From contig NZ_FNQK01000005.1 of NCBI RefSeq assembly GCF_900107625.1, positions 124,001-188,000 of the forward strand: 64,000 nucleotides of DNA. The letters run 5' to 3'. The position numbers and the translations under genes were made by a program. Under the pieces are notes generated by a model. It saw only the letters and a program-made list of their open reading frames with translations, made no database searches and was not told the DNA's origin. The stretch is from Bizionia paragorgiae (lineage in GTDB: Bacteria; Bacteroidota; Bacteroidia; Flavobacteriales; Flavobacteriaceae). Shown in pieces: positions 34,051 through 42,492 of the stretch; the first letter of the stretch is position 1, and every line of letters begins with the position of its first letter.

Positions 34051-34080
34051 TTGCAAAATATATCTAGTTTATTAACTTTG
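34051..34080 (+). promoter_or_regulatory. promoter of the ZapB-like/zapA genes (TTG-N19-TAACTTTG)
   Basis: TTG at 34051-34053 and TAACTTTG at 34073-34080 are separated by 19 bases, the expected Bacteroidota layout. The box lies 25 bases before the ATG at 34106. Confidence 0.6.
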
Positions 34081-34105
34081 TAATAATAAGTATTGAAATT
34101 TGTGG

Positions 34106-34396
34106 ATGAGTAATATTGAAGATATAGTAGATGCTTTAGAAGATAAAATTGAGAAAATCTTGCACAAGTTAGACACTTTGCAGCAAGATAATTTAAGATT
34201 ATCTAAAGCTTTAGAAAGCTCTCAAACCACTATACAAAGTCAACATAATCAATTGTTAGATTGGCAAGATAAGTATGAGACACTCAAAATGGCAAATACA
34301 ATACTGGGCAGTGATGATGATAAAAGAGAAACAAAACTCAAAATAAATGCATTAATACGAGAAATAGATCATTGTATTGGTCAACTCTCCGAGTAA
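34106..34396 (+). CDS. coiled-coil protein, ZapB-like, upstream of zapA
   Basis: The 96-residue product (from ATG 34106, MSNIEDIV) is nearly all helical, with heptads such as ILHKLDTLQQDNLRLSKALESSQ, and has no membrane segment. This size, the coiled coil and the position directly ahead of zapA fit the flavobacterial ZapB-like or cell-division-associated protein that is sometimes mislabelled phenylalanyl-tRNA synthetase. It probably binds or organises the division ring together with ZapA. The gap to zapA is 18 bases. Confidence 0.7.
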   Translation: MSNIEDIVDALEDKIEKILHKLDTLQQDNLRLSKALESSQTTIQSQHNQLLDWQDKYETLKMANTILGSDDDKRETKLKINALIREIDHCIGQLSE

Positions 34397-34414
34397 TGCG
34401 ACATAGCATAATAT

Positions 34415-34708
34415 ATGGCTGAAAAGCTAAAAATAAAGCTTTCAATAGCAAATAGAGTATATCCTTTGACCATTTTACCAAGTCAGGAAGAAGGATTACG
34501 AATTGCCGCTAAAAAAATTGACGCTATGATATCGCAATTTGAGCAAAGTTATTCTGTAAGAGATAAACAAGATGTTTTGGCCATGTGTGCCTTGCAATTT
34601 GCCTCTCAAGTAGAACAGAAAGCTTTAGATAACGAACATGTGAGCGAGCATATAGAAGATAAACTGAAAGGTTTAAATGCTAAATTAGAAGCTCATTTAA
34701 GTTCTTAA
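34415..34708 (+). CDS. zapA: cell division protein ZapA
   Basis: The 97-residue sequence follows the ZapA pattern. A small beta unit at the start (KLKIKLSIANRVYPLTILPSQEEGLRIAAKKID) precedes a long C-terminal coiled coil used for tetramer formation. ZapA cross-links FtsZ filaments. In E. coli the 6S RNA gene ssrS lies next to zapA, and here a 6S-like RNA follows 29 bases after zapA. The upstream coiled-coil gene is in the same operon. Confidence 0.85.
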   Translation: MAEKLKIKLSIANRVYPLTILPSQEEGLRIAAKKIDAMISQFEQSYSVRDKQDVLAMCALQFASQVEQKALDNEHVSEHIEDKLKGLNAKLEAHLSS

Positions 34709-34736
34709 AACGTTCTTATAAATAAACTAGGTTACT

Positions 34737-34923
34737 GCCTACATTAATTATTTTTTTGATAAACTCAACGTTAATTCTTTAAAAAGGGTGAGTTTAAGTT
34801 GTAAAAGCGAGCTGCTAGTACTATGTATATAGAACTTGAGCAGATACTTGATCAGCTTGTTAGCCCTAAACTTGTTTTTAAGGAGTTTATACAAAACCTA
34901 AATTAGTGTAGGCTTTTTTTTTT
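34737..34923 (+). ncRNA. ssrS: 6S-like RNA (6S-Flavo type) with terminal stem and U-tract
   Basis: No protein is encoded between zapA and rny. GCCTACATTAATT at 34737-34749 pairs, with one G-U, with AATTAGTGTAGGC at 34901-34913. This gives a closing stem for a roughly 177-base RNA, followed directly by about ten T residues. An inner hairpin AAACTCA / TGAGTTT (34761-34767 with 34789-34795) lies at the left. The long closing stem, the U-run and the zapA location agree with 6S RNA, which binds RNA polymerase holoenzyme. The 6S-Flavo label comes from recall of that Rfam family; covariance has not been tested. Confidence 0.72.
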
Positions 34924-34945
34924 ATATACTAACACTAAATAACTA

Positions 34946-36520
34946 ATGGACAATACAATTTTAATAATTGTTGCAGGTGTTGCAGTGGGATCCCTAATAG
35001 GATTTATAATTGCAAAAATACTTGAACGTAATAATGCTTCTAAATTAATTAAAGGCGCAAAAAAGACAGCATCAAATATATTACGAGATGCGAAAAGCGA
35101 AGGAGAAAGCATAAAAAAAGATAAAATTCTTCAAGCAAAAGAAAAGTTTATCGAACTTAAAACAGAACATGAAAAAGTTTTGTTTTCCAGAGATAAAAAG
35201 ATCTCTGACATAGAAAAGAGAACACGAGATAAAGAGTCACAAATCTCTAATGAGCTATCAAAAGTTAAGAAAATTAACGCGGAAATAGAATCTAAAATTA
35301 AAGATTACGATTCTAAACTAGAACTTTTAGAGAAGAAACAAGACGAGGTAGATAGAATACATAAAAGTAAAATAGAGCAATTAGAGGTAATCTCTAGTTT
35401 ATCGGCAGAAGAAGCTAAAGCGCAGTTAATAGATTCTCTACGTAATCAAGCGAAAAGTGATGCCATGGCTTATATCCAAGATAAATTGGAAGAAGCTAAA
35501 TTAACAGCACAGCAAGATGCTAAGAAAATTATTATAAATACCATTCAACGTATAGGTACAGAAGAAGCGGTGGATAACTGTGTGTCTGTATTTAACATAG
35601 AATCTGATGATGTTAAAGGACGTATTATTGGACGTGAAGGACGAAATATTCGTGCTATCGAAGCCGCAACAGGTGTAGAGATTATTGTCGATGACACGCC
35701 AGAAGCTATTATTTTATCATGTTTCGATTCGGTACGTCGTGAGATCGCTAGATTATCATTACATAAATTAGTTACCGACGGACGTATTCACCCGGCACGT
35801 ATTGAAGAGGTGGTTAAGAAAACGCAAAAACAAATCGAACAAGAAATTATCGAGGTTGGAAAGCGTACTGTTATCGATTTAGGAATTCACGGTCTGCACC
35901 CAGAATTAATAAAAATGGTAGGACGTATGAAATACCGCTCGTCTTACGGTCAGAACTTACTACAACACTCTCGTGAAGTAGCGAAGTTATGTGGTGTAAT
36001 GGCAGCAGAACTAGGTTTAAATCCTAAATTAGCTAAACGTGCGGGACTATTACACGATATTGGTAAGGTGCCAGATGCCGAAGCAGATATGGAAACCCCA
36101 CACGCTATATTAGGTATGGAGTGGGCTGAGAAATATGGTGAGAAAGAAGAAGTTTGTAACGCTATTGGTGCTCACCACGATGAAATAGAAATGACCTCAT
36201 TATTATCACCAATCGTTCAGGTTTGTGATGCAATATCAGGAGCTAGACCAGGAGCTAGACGCCAAGTGTTAGATTCATACATCCAACGTTTAAAAGACTT
36301 AGAAGAGGTTGCTTTAGGCTTTGGAGGTGTTAAAAAAGCATACGCTATTCAAGCGGGTAGAGAGCTTCGTGTTATTGTAGAAAGTGAAAAAGTAAACGAC
36401 CAAAGAGCTTCGGAATTATCCTTTAGTATTTCTCAAAAAATACAAACGGATATGACCTATCCTGGTCAAGTAAAAGTTACGGTGATTAGAGAAACTAGAG
36501 CTGTAAATATTGCTAAATAA
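34946..36520 (+). CDS. rny: ribonuclease Y
   Basis: This membrane-anchored endoribonuclease starts mRNA decay. Residues 1-25 form a transmembrane helix ([20 protein letters not shown]). A long coiled coil follows to about residue 200 ([20 protein letters not shown]). The KH RNA-binding domain contains [19 protein letters not shown], and the HD phosphodiesterase domain contains [19 protein letters not shown] with the catalytic His-Asp pair. The 524-residue length is normal. It follows the 6S-like RNA gene and probably has its own promoter downstream of that RNA. A bidirectional terminator follows. Confidence 0.93.
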   Translation: MDNTILIIVAGVAVGSLIGFIIAKILERNNASKLIKGAKKTASNILRDAKSEGESIKKDKILQAKEKFIELKTEHEKVLFSRDKKISDIEKRTRDKESQISNELSKVKKINAEIESKIKDYDSKLELLEKKQDEVDRIHKSKIEQLEVISSLSAEEAKAQLIDSLRNQAKSDAMAYIQDKLEEAKLTAQQDAKKIIINTIQRIGTEEAVDNCVSVFNIESDDVKGRIIGREGRNIRAIEAATGVEIIVDDTPEAIILSCFDSVRREIARLSLHKLVTDGRIHPARIEEVVKKTQKQIEQEIIEVGKRTVIDLGIHGLHPELIKMVGRMKYRSSYGQNLLQHSREVAKLCGVMAAELGLNPKLAKRAGLLHDIGKVPDAEADMETPHAILGMEWAEKYGEKEEVCNAIGAHHDEIEMTSLLSPIVQVCDAISGARPGARRQVLDSYIQRLKDLEEVALGFGGVKKAYAIQAGRELRVIVESEKVNDQRASELSFSISQKIQTDMTYPGQVKVTVIRETRAVNIAK

Positions 36521-36542
36521 AAGTTTAGTAATTAGTGTTGCT

Positions 36543-36578
36543 AAAAAAAATCCAACTGTTTTAAGTTGGATTTTTTTT
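36543..36578. terminator. terminator of rny, overlapping the end of the histidine-kinase gene
   Basis: TCCAACT (36551-36557) pairs with AGTTGGA (36564-36570), with A and T runs at the ends. The minus-strand stop of the kinase gene lies in the loop. Confidence 0.85.
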
Positions 36579-37694
36579 GTTTGGTAGTATAATCGTAAAG
36601 GTGGTTCCTACATCTACAATACTGTCTATATCAATACTGCCGTTAAAGGCTTCTATTTGGTTTTTAATAAGATATAAACCTACGCCTTCAGAGTTACTAT
36701 TCGTGTGGAAGGTCTTGTACAGTTTAAAAACATCTTTCCCAAACTTGTCTAAATCAATACCCCGGCCATTGTCTGATATTTTAATACAGATTTGCCCATC
36801 GTTAGTAAAGGATTCTATAGTTATGACAGGGTCTCTATCTGGGTGCTTGTATTTAATAGCGTTGGATAAGAGATTTTGGATAATGCTTTCTAGATAAGCA
36901 GAATTATAATTAATGGATAAATTTTTACAGACATGATTATAAATTTTAGCTTTGCTTTTTACTATTATGATATCTAAAAGTTTTAAGCTCTCTTCAATAA
37001 ACTCATTAATGTTTAAAAGTTCAACATCAGTTTCCTTTTTAGATTGAACGGCTACAATTTGCTTTAGGTTTACAATCGTGTTATTTAGGGAGTTCGCCAC
37101 TTGGTTTAAATGACCTATAAGTTCATCTTTTTCTTTATCGTCATTCGTTTCACTATAAAAGCCCAATAAACTTTCAAAATTTGCCGCGTGTTCTTTGAGA
37201 TTATGGGTTACAATATGGGCGAAATTTTTAAGTTTTGTGTTTTGTTCTGTAGCAATAATAAGTGCATTGTTAATCTTTGTTTCACTATCTACTTCATTTG
37301 TTATATCGGTATGTGTGCCTATAAACCGAATGTAGTCACCGTTTATATCTCGCTCTACTATTTGTCCTTTATCTAAAATCCATTTATAGGTGCCGTCTTT
37401 ACATTTTACGCGATGTTTATTTATGTATATGGGATTTTCTCCAATAATATGATCATTAAAATCTTTATGATACTTAAAACGGTCCTCTGGGTGCACTAGA
37501 TTATTCCAGTCATCGCTATGTCTTCCAAATTGGTCATCGTCTAAATAACCAATCAGCTCTTTGGAGCAGTCCGATAAAAAAATAGTATCTGTTTTTGCGT
37601 TGTATTCCCACATTCCAATTTTGGAAATGCTTAAAGCAATTTCCCATTTATTGGAGTCAAAATGGTTTAAATTATGCTTAAGATTTTGATGCAT
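36561..37694 (-). CDS. PAS-domain sensor histidine kinase, orphan
   Basis: The 377-residue kinase has no membrane segment, so it is likely a cytoplasmic sensor. A PAS_3-type domain spans about residues 18-130 (SISKIGMWEYNAKTDTIFLS and KDGTYKWILDKGQ). The dimerisation and phosphoacceptor helix is FAHIVTHNLKEHAANFESL, with His in HNLKEH. The ATPase domain has IIQNLLSNAIKYK (N box), KISDNGRGIDLDKFG (G1), and EGVGLYLIKNQIEAF (G2). No response regulator is adjacent. The gene's last bases lie inside the rny terminator, so the two genes converge tightly. Its signal is unknown. Confidence 0.85.
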   Translation of the reverse strand: MHQNLKHNLNHFDSNKWEIALSISKIGMWEYNAKTDTIFLSDCSKELIGYLDDDQFGRHSDDWNNLVHPEDRFKYHKDFNDHIIGENPIYINKHRVKCKDGTYKWILDKGQIVERDINGDYIRFIGTHTDITNEVDSETKINNALIIATEQNTKLKNFAHIVTHNLKEHAANFESLLGFYSETNDDKEKDELIGHLNQVANSLNNTIVNLKQIVAVQSKKETDVELLNINEFIEESLKLLDIIIVKSKAKIYNHVCKNLSINYNSAYLESIIQNLLSNAIKYKHPDRDPVITIESFTNDGQICIKISDNGRGIDLDKFGKDVFKLYKTFHTNSNSEGVGLYLIKNQIEAFNGSIDIDSIVDVGTTFTIILPNKKNPT

Positions 37695-37831
37695 AGTGTT
37701 TGATAAACTATTAGTTACTAGTAATCAGGTTTAATACTGTTTATAATTTAACAAAATAATTGATAATAATTTACTTTTTAAGATTAAAAGCTTAGTTTTA
37801 TTGATTAACGGGTGTGCTTTACGTAGAATTA

Positions 37832-38728
37832 CTAAGGTCTAGGGTGAAAACTAGTCATTACATTGGTTAGATGCTTTCTGTCTATATGGGTGTAAATTTC
37901 GGTAGTCGTTATGCTTTCGTGTCCTAACATGAGCTGTATGGCTCTTAAATCGGCACCATTCTCCAAAAGGTGAGTGGCAAAAGAGTGCCTGAAAGTGTGT
38001 GGCGATATTTTTTTATTCAAATTAATTTTTACGGCCAATTCTTTTATAATTGTAAAAATCATTGCGCGAGTGAGTTGTTTACCACGACGGTTTAGAAATA
38101 AAACATCGCTGTAATCCTCATGAATGGGTTGGTGTACTCTTATATGTTCTTTGTAGAGGTTAATATATTTAATGGTCGAGGGCACAATAGGAACAAAGCG
38201 TTGTTTATCACCTTTTCCAGTAACCTTTATAAAGCCTTCTTCAAAATATAAATCAGAAATCTTAAGTTGTGTGAGTTCGCTAACCCGTAAACCACAACCG
38301 TATAAAACTTCAAGAATAGCACGGTTACGCTCGCCTTGCGGACGACTAAGATCTATCGCTGCAATGAGTTGGTCGATGTCCCTTTCACTTAGTGTATCTG
38401 GTAATTTCCGACCAATTTTAGGGGAGTCTATGGTGTCTAGCGGATTGGTCTCTCGGTAATCTTCAAAGATTAAGTAGTTAAAAAAGCCCTTTAATCCTGA
38501 TATGATTCGCGATTGGGAACGGGGGTTAAGGGTTTTGGCAATGGTATAAATAAACGTTTGAATCTCACTTTTAGAAATTTGAATTGGAGACGCATTGATG
38601 TTATTTTTTTCGATATAACGGATAAGCTTTGTGACGTCTAATCTATAATTATTAATAGAGTTTTCAGACAAACCACGTTCTATGCGTAAGTATAAACAGT
38701 AATCTTTTAAGGCATGTTCCCATTTCAT
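37832..38728 (-). CDS. xerD: site-specific tyrosine recombinase XerD
   Basis: This 298-residue enzyme resolves chromosome dimers at dif with XerC. The N-terminal SAM-like core-binding domain starts LKDYCLYLRIERGLSENSIN. The catalytic domain has the conserved Arg in LYGCGLRVSELTQL, Lys in VTGKGDKQRFVP, His-Arg in SPHTFRHSFATHLLENG, and His and the nucleophile Tyr in LGHESITTTEIYTH. The pentad is complete. Length and sequence are typical of the chromosomal XerD rather than an integron or phage integrase, and no attachment sites are seen. In many flavobacteria aroQ lies beside xerD; here three barrel genes lie between them. Confidence 0.92.
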   Translation of the reverse strand: MKWEHALKDYCLYLRIERGLSENSINNYRLDVTKLIRYIEKNNINASPIQISKSEIQTFIYTIAKTLNPRSQSRIISGLKGFFNYLIFEDYRETNPLDTIDSPKIGRKLPDTLSERDIDQLIAAIDLSRPQGERNRAILEVLYGCGLRVSELTQLKISDLYFEEGFIKVTGKGDKQRFVPIVPSTIKYINLYKEHIRVHQPIHEDYSDVLFLNRRGKQLTRAMIFTIIKELAVKINLNKKISPHTFRHSFATHLLENGADLRAIQLMLGHESITTTEIYTHIDRKHLTNVMTSFHPRP

Positions 38729-38907
38729 AAGTCCAAATGTAGCTATTTATAAAGAATTAATTCAAATTATTAGTTAAGGTGTTGCTATTGAGTTGATAGA
38801 CAAGTGTTTGTTAATAAAAGTGTTAATAACTTGGTTGAAATATAGATTTTTAATAAAAATTTTAAGTAGTTTGCATTAGTTTAATCAATAATAAAACTTT
38901 TTAAATT

Positions 38908-39417
38908 ATGAAAAAATTATTTTTATGTGCTGCATTAGTTGCTTTTGGAGTTTTTAGTGTGAATGCACAAGGTCAATTTAAAATTGGTGCCAACGTTGGA
39001 TTACCAGTTGGTGATTTTAGCGACTTTTATTCATTAAGCGCAGGTTTAGATGTGGCTTATTTAATAGATGTTTCTGATGATTTTAAAGTAGGAGGAGCAA
39101 CGGGCTTTATGAATGTTTTTGGTGACGATGTGGAAACTTCATTCGGTGATTTAATGGTTGTCGCAGAAGCCGAAGATGCTCAATTTGTACCTTTAGCAGC
39201 TGCCGCTAGATTTATGGCTTCTGATAATTTTTATATCGGAGCAGACTTAGGTTATGCAATAGCTGTAGATAGTGAAGGTGAAGGAGGTGTATATTATCGT
39301 CCACGTATAGGCTACAATTTTACTGAAAAAATAGGTGTTAATTTATCTTATACAGGTATTTCTAATGATGGAAATTCGTTAACAAATATAGGTGTAGGGG
39401 TAGAGTTTTCTTTATAA
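38908..39417 (+). CDS. small outer-membrane beta-barrel protein (barrel 1)
   Basis: The signal peptide MKKLFLCAALVAFGVFSVNAQ is followed by 148 residues of alternating strands, with GQFKIGANVGLPVGDFSDF, FYIGADLGYAIAVD and a terminal strand ending in VGVEFSL. The aromatic and glycine-rich pattern and a predicted eight strands fit the OMP_b-brl fold. It may be a porin or a non-pore barrel. It is followed by its own terminator. A copy of TGTTAATAACTTG lies at 38821-38833, a motif that recurs upstream of barrel 3. Confidence 0.75.
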   Translation: MKKLFLCAALVAFGVFSVNAQGQFKIGANVGLPVGDFSDFYSLSAGLDVAYLIDVSDDFKVGGATGFMNVFGDDVETSFGDLMVVAEAEDAQFVPLAAAARFMASDNFYIGADLGYAIAVDSEGEGGVYYRPRIGYNFTEKIGVNLSYTGISNDGNSLTNIGVGVEFSL

Positions 39418-39435
39418 TAAGATCCAATAGATTAT

Positions 39436-39469
39436 AAAAAAAACCGAAGCTTAGCGCTTCGGTTTTTTT
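39436..39469 (+). terminator. terminator of barrel gene 1
   Basis: CCGAAGC and GCTTCGG form the stem with a 5-base loop, flanked by an A-run before and seven T residues after. Confidence 0.9.
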
Positions 39470-39602
39470 GTGGCTTATATTATGTTAACACTATCTAAAA
39501 CAGTCTTAAAGTTCTTTTAAATTCCTGTTAAGCTTATTTTAAACAGCGTATAACTTGTTTCTTTTTTTGTTGTTTTGAAGTGAACAACTAAAAACAAATA
39601 AT

Positions 39603-40247
39603 ATGAAAAATGTATGTATAGCTGTGGTAATTGCAGCGTCTAGTTTATTAAGTGTTTCAGCCCAAAATACAAACCCATCGCAAGATGTGCAGTTTGGAGT
39701 TAAGGGTGGTGTTAACTTTTCTACAATCACCGGGGACGATTTTAATGATTTAGATTCTAGAACAAGTTTTAATGCTGGTTTTATAGCAGAAATCCCGATT
39801 ACAGATAGATTTTCTATCCAACCAGAGGTGTTTTATTCGGGACAAGGTTTTGATATAAGAGAAATTGATCAGGATAATGTTTTTGATAATGATCAAAATA
39901 TAGAATACCAGTTAGATTATATTCAAGTCCCTGTTTTAGCTAAATTGTATCTAATCGACGGACTAAGTATAGAGGTGGGTCCGCAATTCGGATTTAAAGT
40001 CAATGAAGAAATTGATTCTAAGCCTAACTCCGACGGCGGAGATACTACTATTTCTAGCGAGAATTCGTCGGTTAAAGATTTTGAAACCAGTATCGCTGGG
40101 GGAGTGAGCTATAAGTTTGCTAGCGGATTTTTTATCTCTGGAAGATATACTTATGGGTTGACAAATCTATTTGATGACGATTCCCTTTTTAAGAATGTAG
40201 ATGCCAAAAACGCGGTAGCACAAGTCGGTGTTGGTTTTATGTTCTAA
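39603..40247 (+). CDS. outer-membrane beta-barrel protein of the PorT type (barrel 2)
   Basis: The signal peptide ends in SVSAQ. The mature protein shows the outer-membrane-protein pattern VQFGVKGGVNFSTITGDDF, then IPITDRFSIQPEVFYSGQGF, YIQVPVLAKLYL and GLSIEVGPQFGFKV. It ends in VAQVGVGFMF with a terminal Phe for barrel assembly. These motifs match the PorT/OMP_b-brl_2 family of about 20 kDa, in which some members aid gliding-motility secretion (type IX) and most have unknown roles. The extended acidic loop (about 128-150, with DDTT-type residues) is a surface loop. It is followed by a terminator. Confidence 0.8.
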   Translation: MKNVCIAVVIAASSLLSVSAQNTNPSQDVQFGVKGGVNFSTITGDDFNDLDSRTSFNAGFIAEIPITDRFSIQPEVFYSGQGFDIREIDQDNVFDNDQNIEYQLDYIQVPVLAKLYLIDGLSIEVGPQFGFKVNEEIDSKPNSDGGDTTISSENSSVKDFETSIAGGVSYKFASGFFISGRYTYGLTNLFDDDSLFKNVDAKNAVAQVGVGFMF

Positions 40248-40296
40248 AAGCAGATAATAAGAGAATTAGAATTTTTTAATCGCTCAAATACTAGCG

Positions 40297-40333
40297 AAAA
40301 GCCTAAATACTTCACAGTATTTGGGCTTTTTTT
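40297..40333 (+). terminator. terminator of barrel gene 2
   Basis: AAGCCTAAATACT (40299-40311) pairs with AGTATTTGGGCTT (40316-40328), followed by T residues. Confidence 0.85.
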
Positions 40334-40766
40334 ATTGATTGCTCTTTATTCTATCTCAATAAAATAAATTAGGAAAAATTATCGGCCGTTAGTAAACCAA
40401 TGTGTTCCGATTTAACTGAGCGATACAGCAGGTGTATTAGCATGTTTTAATTGTTAATAACTTGTTTATACCTAGATAATTAAACGCCAGTTTCTTTTTG
40501 TTTTGGATGTGAAAACATCCTGTTTTTACGAGTAATAATATTGTGGTAATGTCTGATAATGCCCATGATTACTTGTTAAATGTGAAAATTTAGCAGATTT
40601 TAAATGCAGTTTATATTTTTCCAAATTATTAACAAGTTGAAGATTAAGTTATTAACATTTTCGATTCTTAACGCGATGTTAATTTAGGCTTTTTGGGTGT
40701 TAAAAATTGCTTTGACATTTAGAATATGGCCTAACTTTGCACTCTGAAATTTTAAATAAATATATT
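40334..40766. other. 433-base AT-rich intergenic region with repeats
   Basis: No convincing gene lies here. It contains TGTTAATAACTTG at 40452-40464 and the reverse complement AAGTTATTAACA at 40646-40657. A hairpin with a GAAA loop (GGATGT / ACATCC, 40505-40520) is followed by a short T tract, and the barrel-3 promoter is at 40711-40739. Confidence 0.55.
40711..40739 (+). promoter_or_regulatory. promoter of barrel gene 3 (TTTG-N17-TAACTTTG)
   Basis: TTTG at 40711-40714 and TAACTTTG at 40732-40739 match the Bacteroidota consensus exactly. The -7 box overlaps the beginning of a longer frame and therefore supports ATG 40767 as the real start. Confidence 0.75.
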
Positions 40767-41375
40767 ATGAAAAAGTTATTTTTTGCTGCTTTATTAGCAG
40801 GATTTGCATTCAACTCAGCGAGTGCTCAACACGAAGATGGAACTAAAGGTTTTGCAAAAGGGGATGTTTTTATGTCTGGTAGTGTAGGGTTTAGTAGTGA
40901 CTCTCAAGGAGACACAAAACTAAACGGATTTACTGTAGCGCCAAGAGCAGCATACTTTATTTCTGATAACATTGCTTTAGGAGCAAAATTAGGTTATACT
41001 TCAAGTAAAGAAGAAGAGAAAGAATTTGGTGGAACTGAGGAAACTAAAGTTTCTAACATCGAAGCTGGTGTTTTTGGACGTTACTATTTTACGCCTGCTA
41101 GCCAATTCTCTTTATTTACTGAATTAGGAGCTGGTTATGTACACTCTAAGTATGAAGAAACTGGAAGAGATGATCTTAAAGCTGACGGATTTAATGTAGC
41201 ATTCGCTCCAGGTGTTAGCTATTTTATTTCTAAAAACTTCGCTTTAGAAGCGTCTTATGGTTTATTAAGCTATAACTCTGATAAAGTTGATGTTGATGGT
41301 GCTGAGTCTAGAGACCGTTTTAACGTTGGTTTAGACCTTGGTGATATTAACTTAGGATTAGTTTATAAGTTCTAA
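40767..41375 (+). CDS. outer-membrane beta-barrel protein (barrel 3)
   Basis: Translation from ATG 40767 gives MKKLFFAALLAGFAFNSASAQ, a clean signal peptide; the promoter overlaps the longer frame, so this start is preferred. The 202-residue product consists of short strands, including DVFMSGSVGFSSDSQ, NIALGAKLGYTSSKEE and QFSLFTELGAGYVHSKYEE, and ends INLGLVYKF with terminal Phe. It belongs to the small outer-membrane barrel class. No substrate can be named. It is preceded by a long regulatory region and followed by a terminator. Confidence 0.8.
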   Translation: MKKLFFAALLAGFAFNSASAQHEDGTKGFAKGDVFMSGSVGFSSDSQGDTKLNGFTVAPRAAYFISDNIALGAKLGYTSSKEEEKEFGGTEETKVSNIEAGVFGRYYFTPASQFSLFTELGAGYVHSKYEETGRDDLKADGFNVAFAPGVSYFISKNFALEASYGLLSYNSDKVDVDGAESRDRFNVGLDLGDINLGLVYKF

Positions 41376-41402
41376 TACCCTCTTAATATTAAGATAGAAA
41401 AG

Positions 41403-41431
41403 GCCGAAGTTTAATCACTTCGGCTTTTTTT
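41403..41431 (+). terminator. terminator of barrel gene 3
   Basis: GCCGAAGT (41403-41410) pairs with ACTTCGGC (41417-41424), followed by seven T residues. Confidence 0.88.
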
Positions 41432-41499
41432 ATGCTATATCTTTTGTATTTTTGAATAGTACGCTAAGCAAATGCTTTGCCAATAGACCCTATACAACA

Positions 41500-41919
41500 G
41501 CAATGAAAAAACTAATTATAATTAACGGACCCAATTTAAACCTATTAGGTAAACGCGAACCCAATGTGTATGGGAGTTTATCGTTTACCGAGTTTTTTGA
41601 AACCGTTCAAAATAAATATCCCCAAATCAGTTTAGAGCATTACCAATCTAATGTCGAAGGGGAGCTGATTACCAAAATCCAAGACTGTGGCTTTACTTAC
41701 GATGGTATTATTTTAAATGCTGCTGCCTACACACATACCTCTGTGGGGATTGGAGATGCTGTAAAAGCCATAGAAACCCCGGTAGTAGAAGTGCATATAT
41801 CTAACACCTTTGGGCGCGAAGCGTTTAGACATGAATCCTTTATATCTCCTAATGCAAAGGGTGTCATTTTAGGATTCGGGCTGCAAGGCTACGAACTAGC
41901 TATAGAGAGCTTTGTTTAA
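41500..41919 (+). CDS. aroQ: type II 3-dehydroquinate dehydratase
   Basis: This shikimate-pathway enzyme converts 3-dehydroquinate to 3-dehydroshikimate. The start at ATG 41500 gives MKKLIIINGPNLNLLGKREP and a 139-residue chain of normal size. The active-site Tyr23 is in NVYG, and other conserved parts are YQSNVEGELI, LNAAAYTHTSVGIGDA, and EVHISNTFGREAFRHES with the catalytic His. A -7 box TATTTTTG at 41447-41454 supports the short start and excludes the 16-residue extension. The trimer-of-dimers dodecamer is cytoplasmic. It is followed by a SnoaL-like gene on the same strand. Confidence 0.92.
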   Translation, partial: AMKKLIIINGPNLNLLGKREPNVYGSLSFTEFFETVQNKYPQISLEHYQSNVEGELITKIQDCGFTYDGIILNAAAYTHTSVGIGDAVKAIETPVVEVHISNTFGREAFRHESFISPNAKGVILGFGLQGYELAIESFV

Positions 41920-42018
41920 GCTCGAGGTAGAATATACCGCCTAAGACGTCAAAACGCACCCAAAGTAGCACAGGCGTTATAAGGTAGTTTTAATCAAAGT
42001 ATAACAACACGTAGTTAA

Positions 42019-42375
42019 ATGAGCCATTCAAAAAAAGAAGTAGCCTTATTATTTTCTAATGGAGAATTTAAGAAAGTGCAGGATCATTTATCTCCAGATG
42101 TCGTATGGACTATCGTTGGCGAGCAAGTGTATACCGGTAAAAAAGAAGTGATCGCTTACTGCGATCAAACAGCGCTTTACTTCCAATCGGTAGAGACAGA
42201 TTTTAAGACCAATAAGGTGATAGAGTCAGATAGTACTGTGGTTATTATGGTGACTGCCGAATTTAAAAAACAGGGCGTTCGGCAAGCGTATATCTCAGCT
42301 TGTGATGTCTATGAGTTTAATAACAGCAATAAGATAATAACGATTACATCCTATTGCATGCCTAGTAAGACATAG
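42019..42375 (+). CDS. SnoaL-like / NTF2-fold protein
   Basis: This 118-residue protein has the SnoaL-like fold. The N-terminal helical part reads KEVALLFSNGEFKKVQDHLSP, followed by VVWTIVGEQVYTGKKEVIAY, a typical first strand with WTIVG. The C-terminal strands include VVIMVTAEFKKQ and ISACDVYEFNN. No active-site residues can be assigned. It lies 99 bases after aroQ and is separated from lpdA by a bidirectional terminator. It is unlike the SnoaL-like protein at 19248. Confidence 0.7.
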   Translation: MSHSKKEVALLFSNGEFKKVQDHLSPDVVWTIVGEQVYTGKKEVIAYCDQTALYFQSVETDFKTNKVIESDSTVVIMVTAEFKKQGVRQAYISACDVYEFNNSNKIITITSYCMPSKT

Positions 42376-42430
42376 GATTCCGTATGGAATCAGCGGGTTA
42401 TAAGACTTAAAACTTTACCTATTAAAAATA

Positions 42431-42460
42431 AAAAATGCGACTAGAAACAGTCGCATTTTT
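42431..42460. terminator. bidirectional terminator between SnoaL-like and lpdA genes
   Basis: AAAAATGCGACT pairs with AGTCGCATTTTT with a 6-base loop. Both strands have a T tract. Confidence 0.88.
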
Positions 42461-42492
42461 ATTATGTGTGTCGTGTCTTTAACACGTATACC

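Noticed and set aside
37832-38728. XerD as a mobile-element integrase
   Set aside because: Its sequence, length and lack of flanking attachment sites fit the chromosomal dimer-resolution enzyme.
40334-40766. Possible replication-origin region because of TGTTAATAACTTG repeats
   Set aside because: No dnaA, gidA or parAB gene lies near, and only a few motif copies exist. A promoter-linked motif is the simpler reading.
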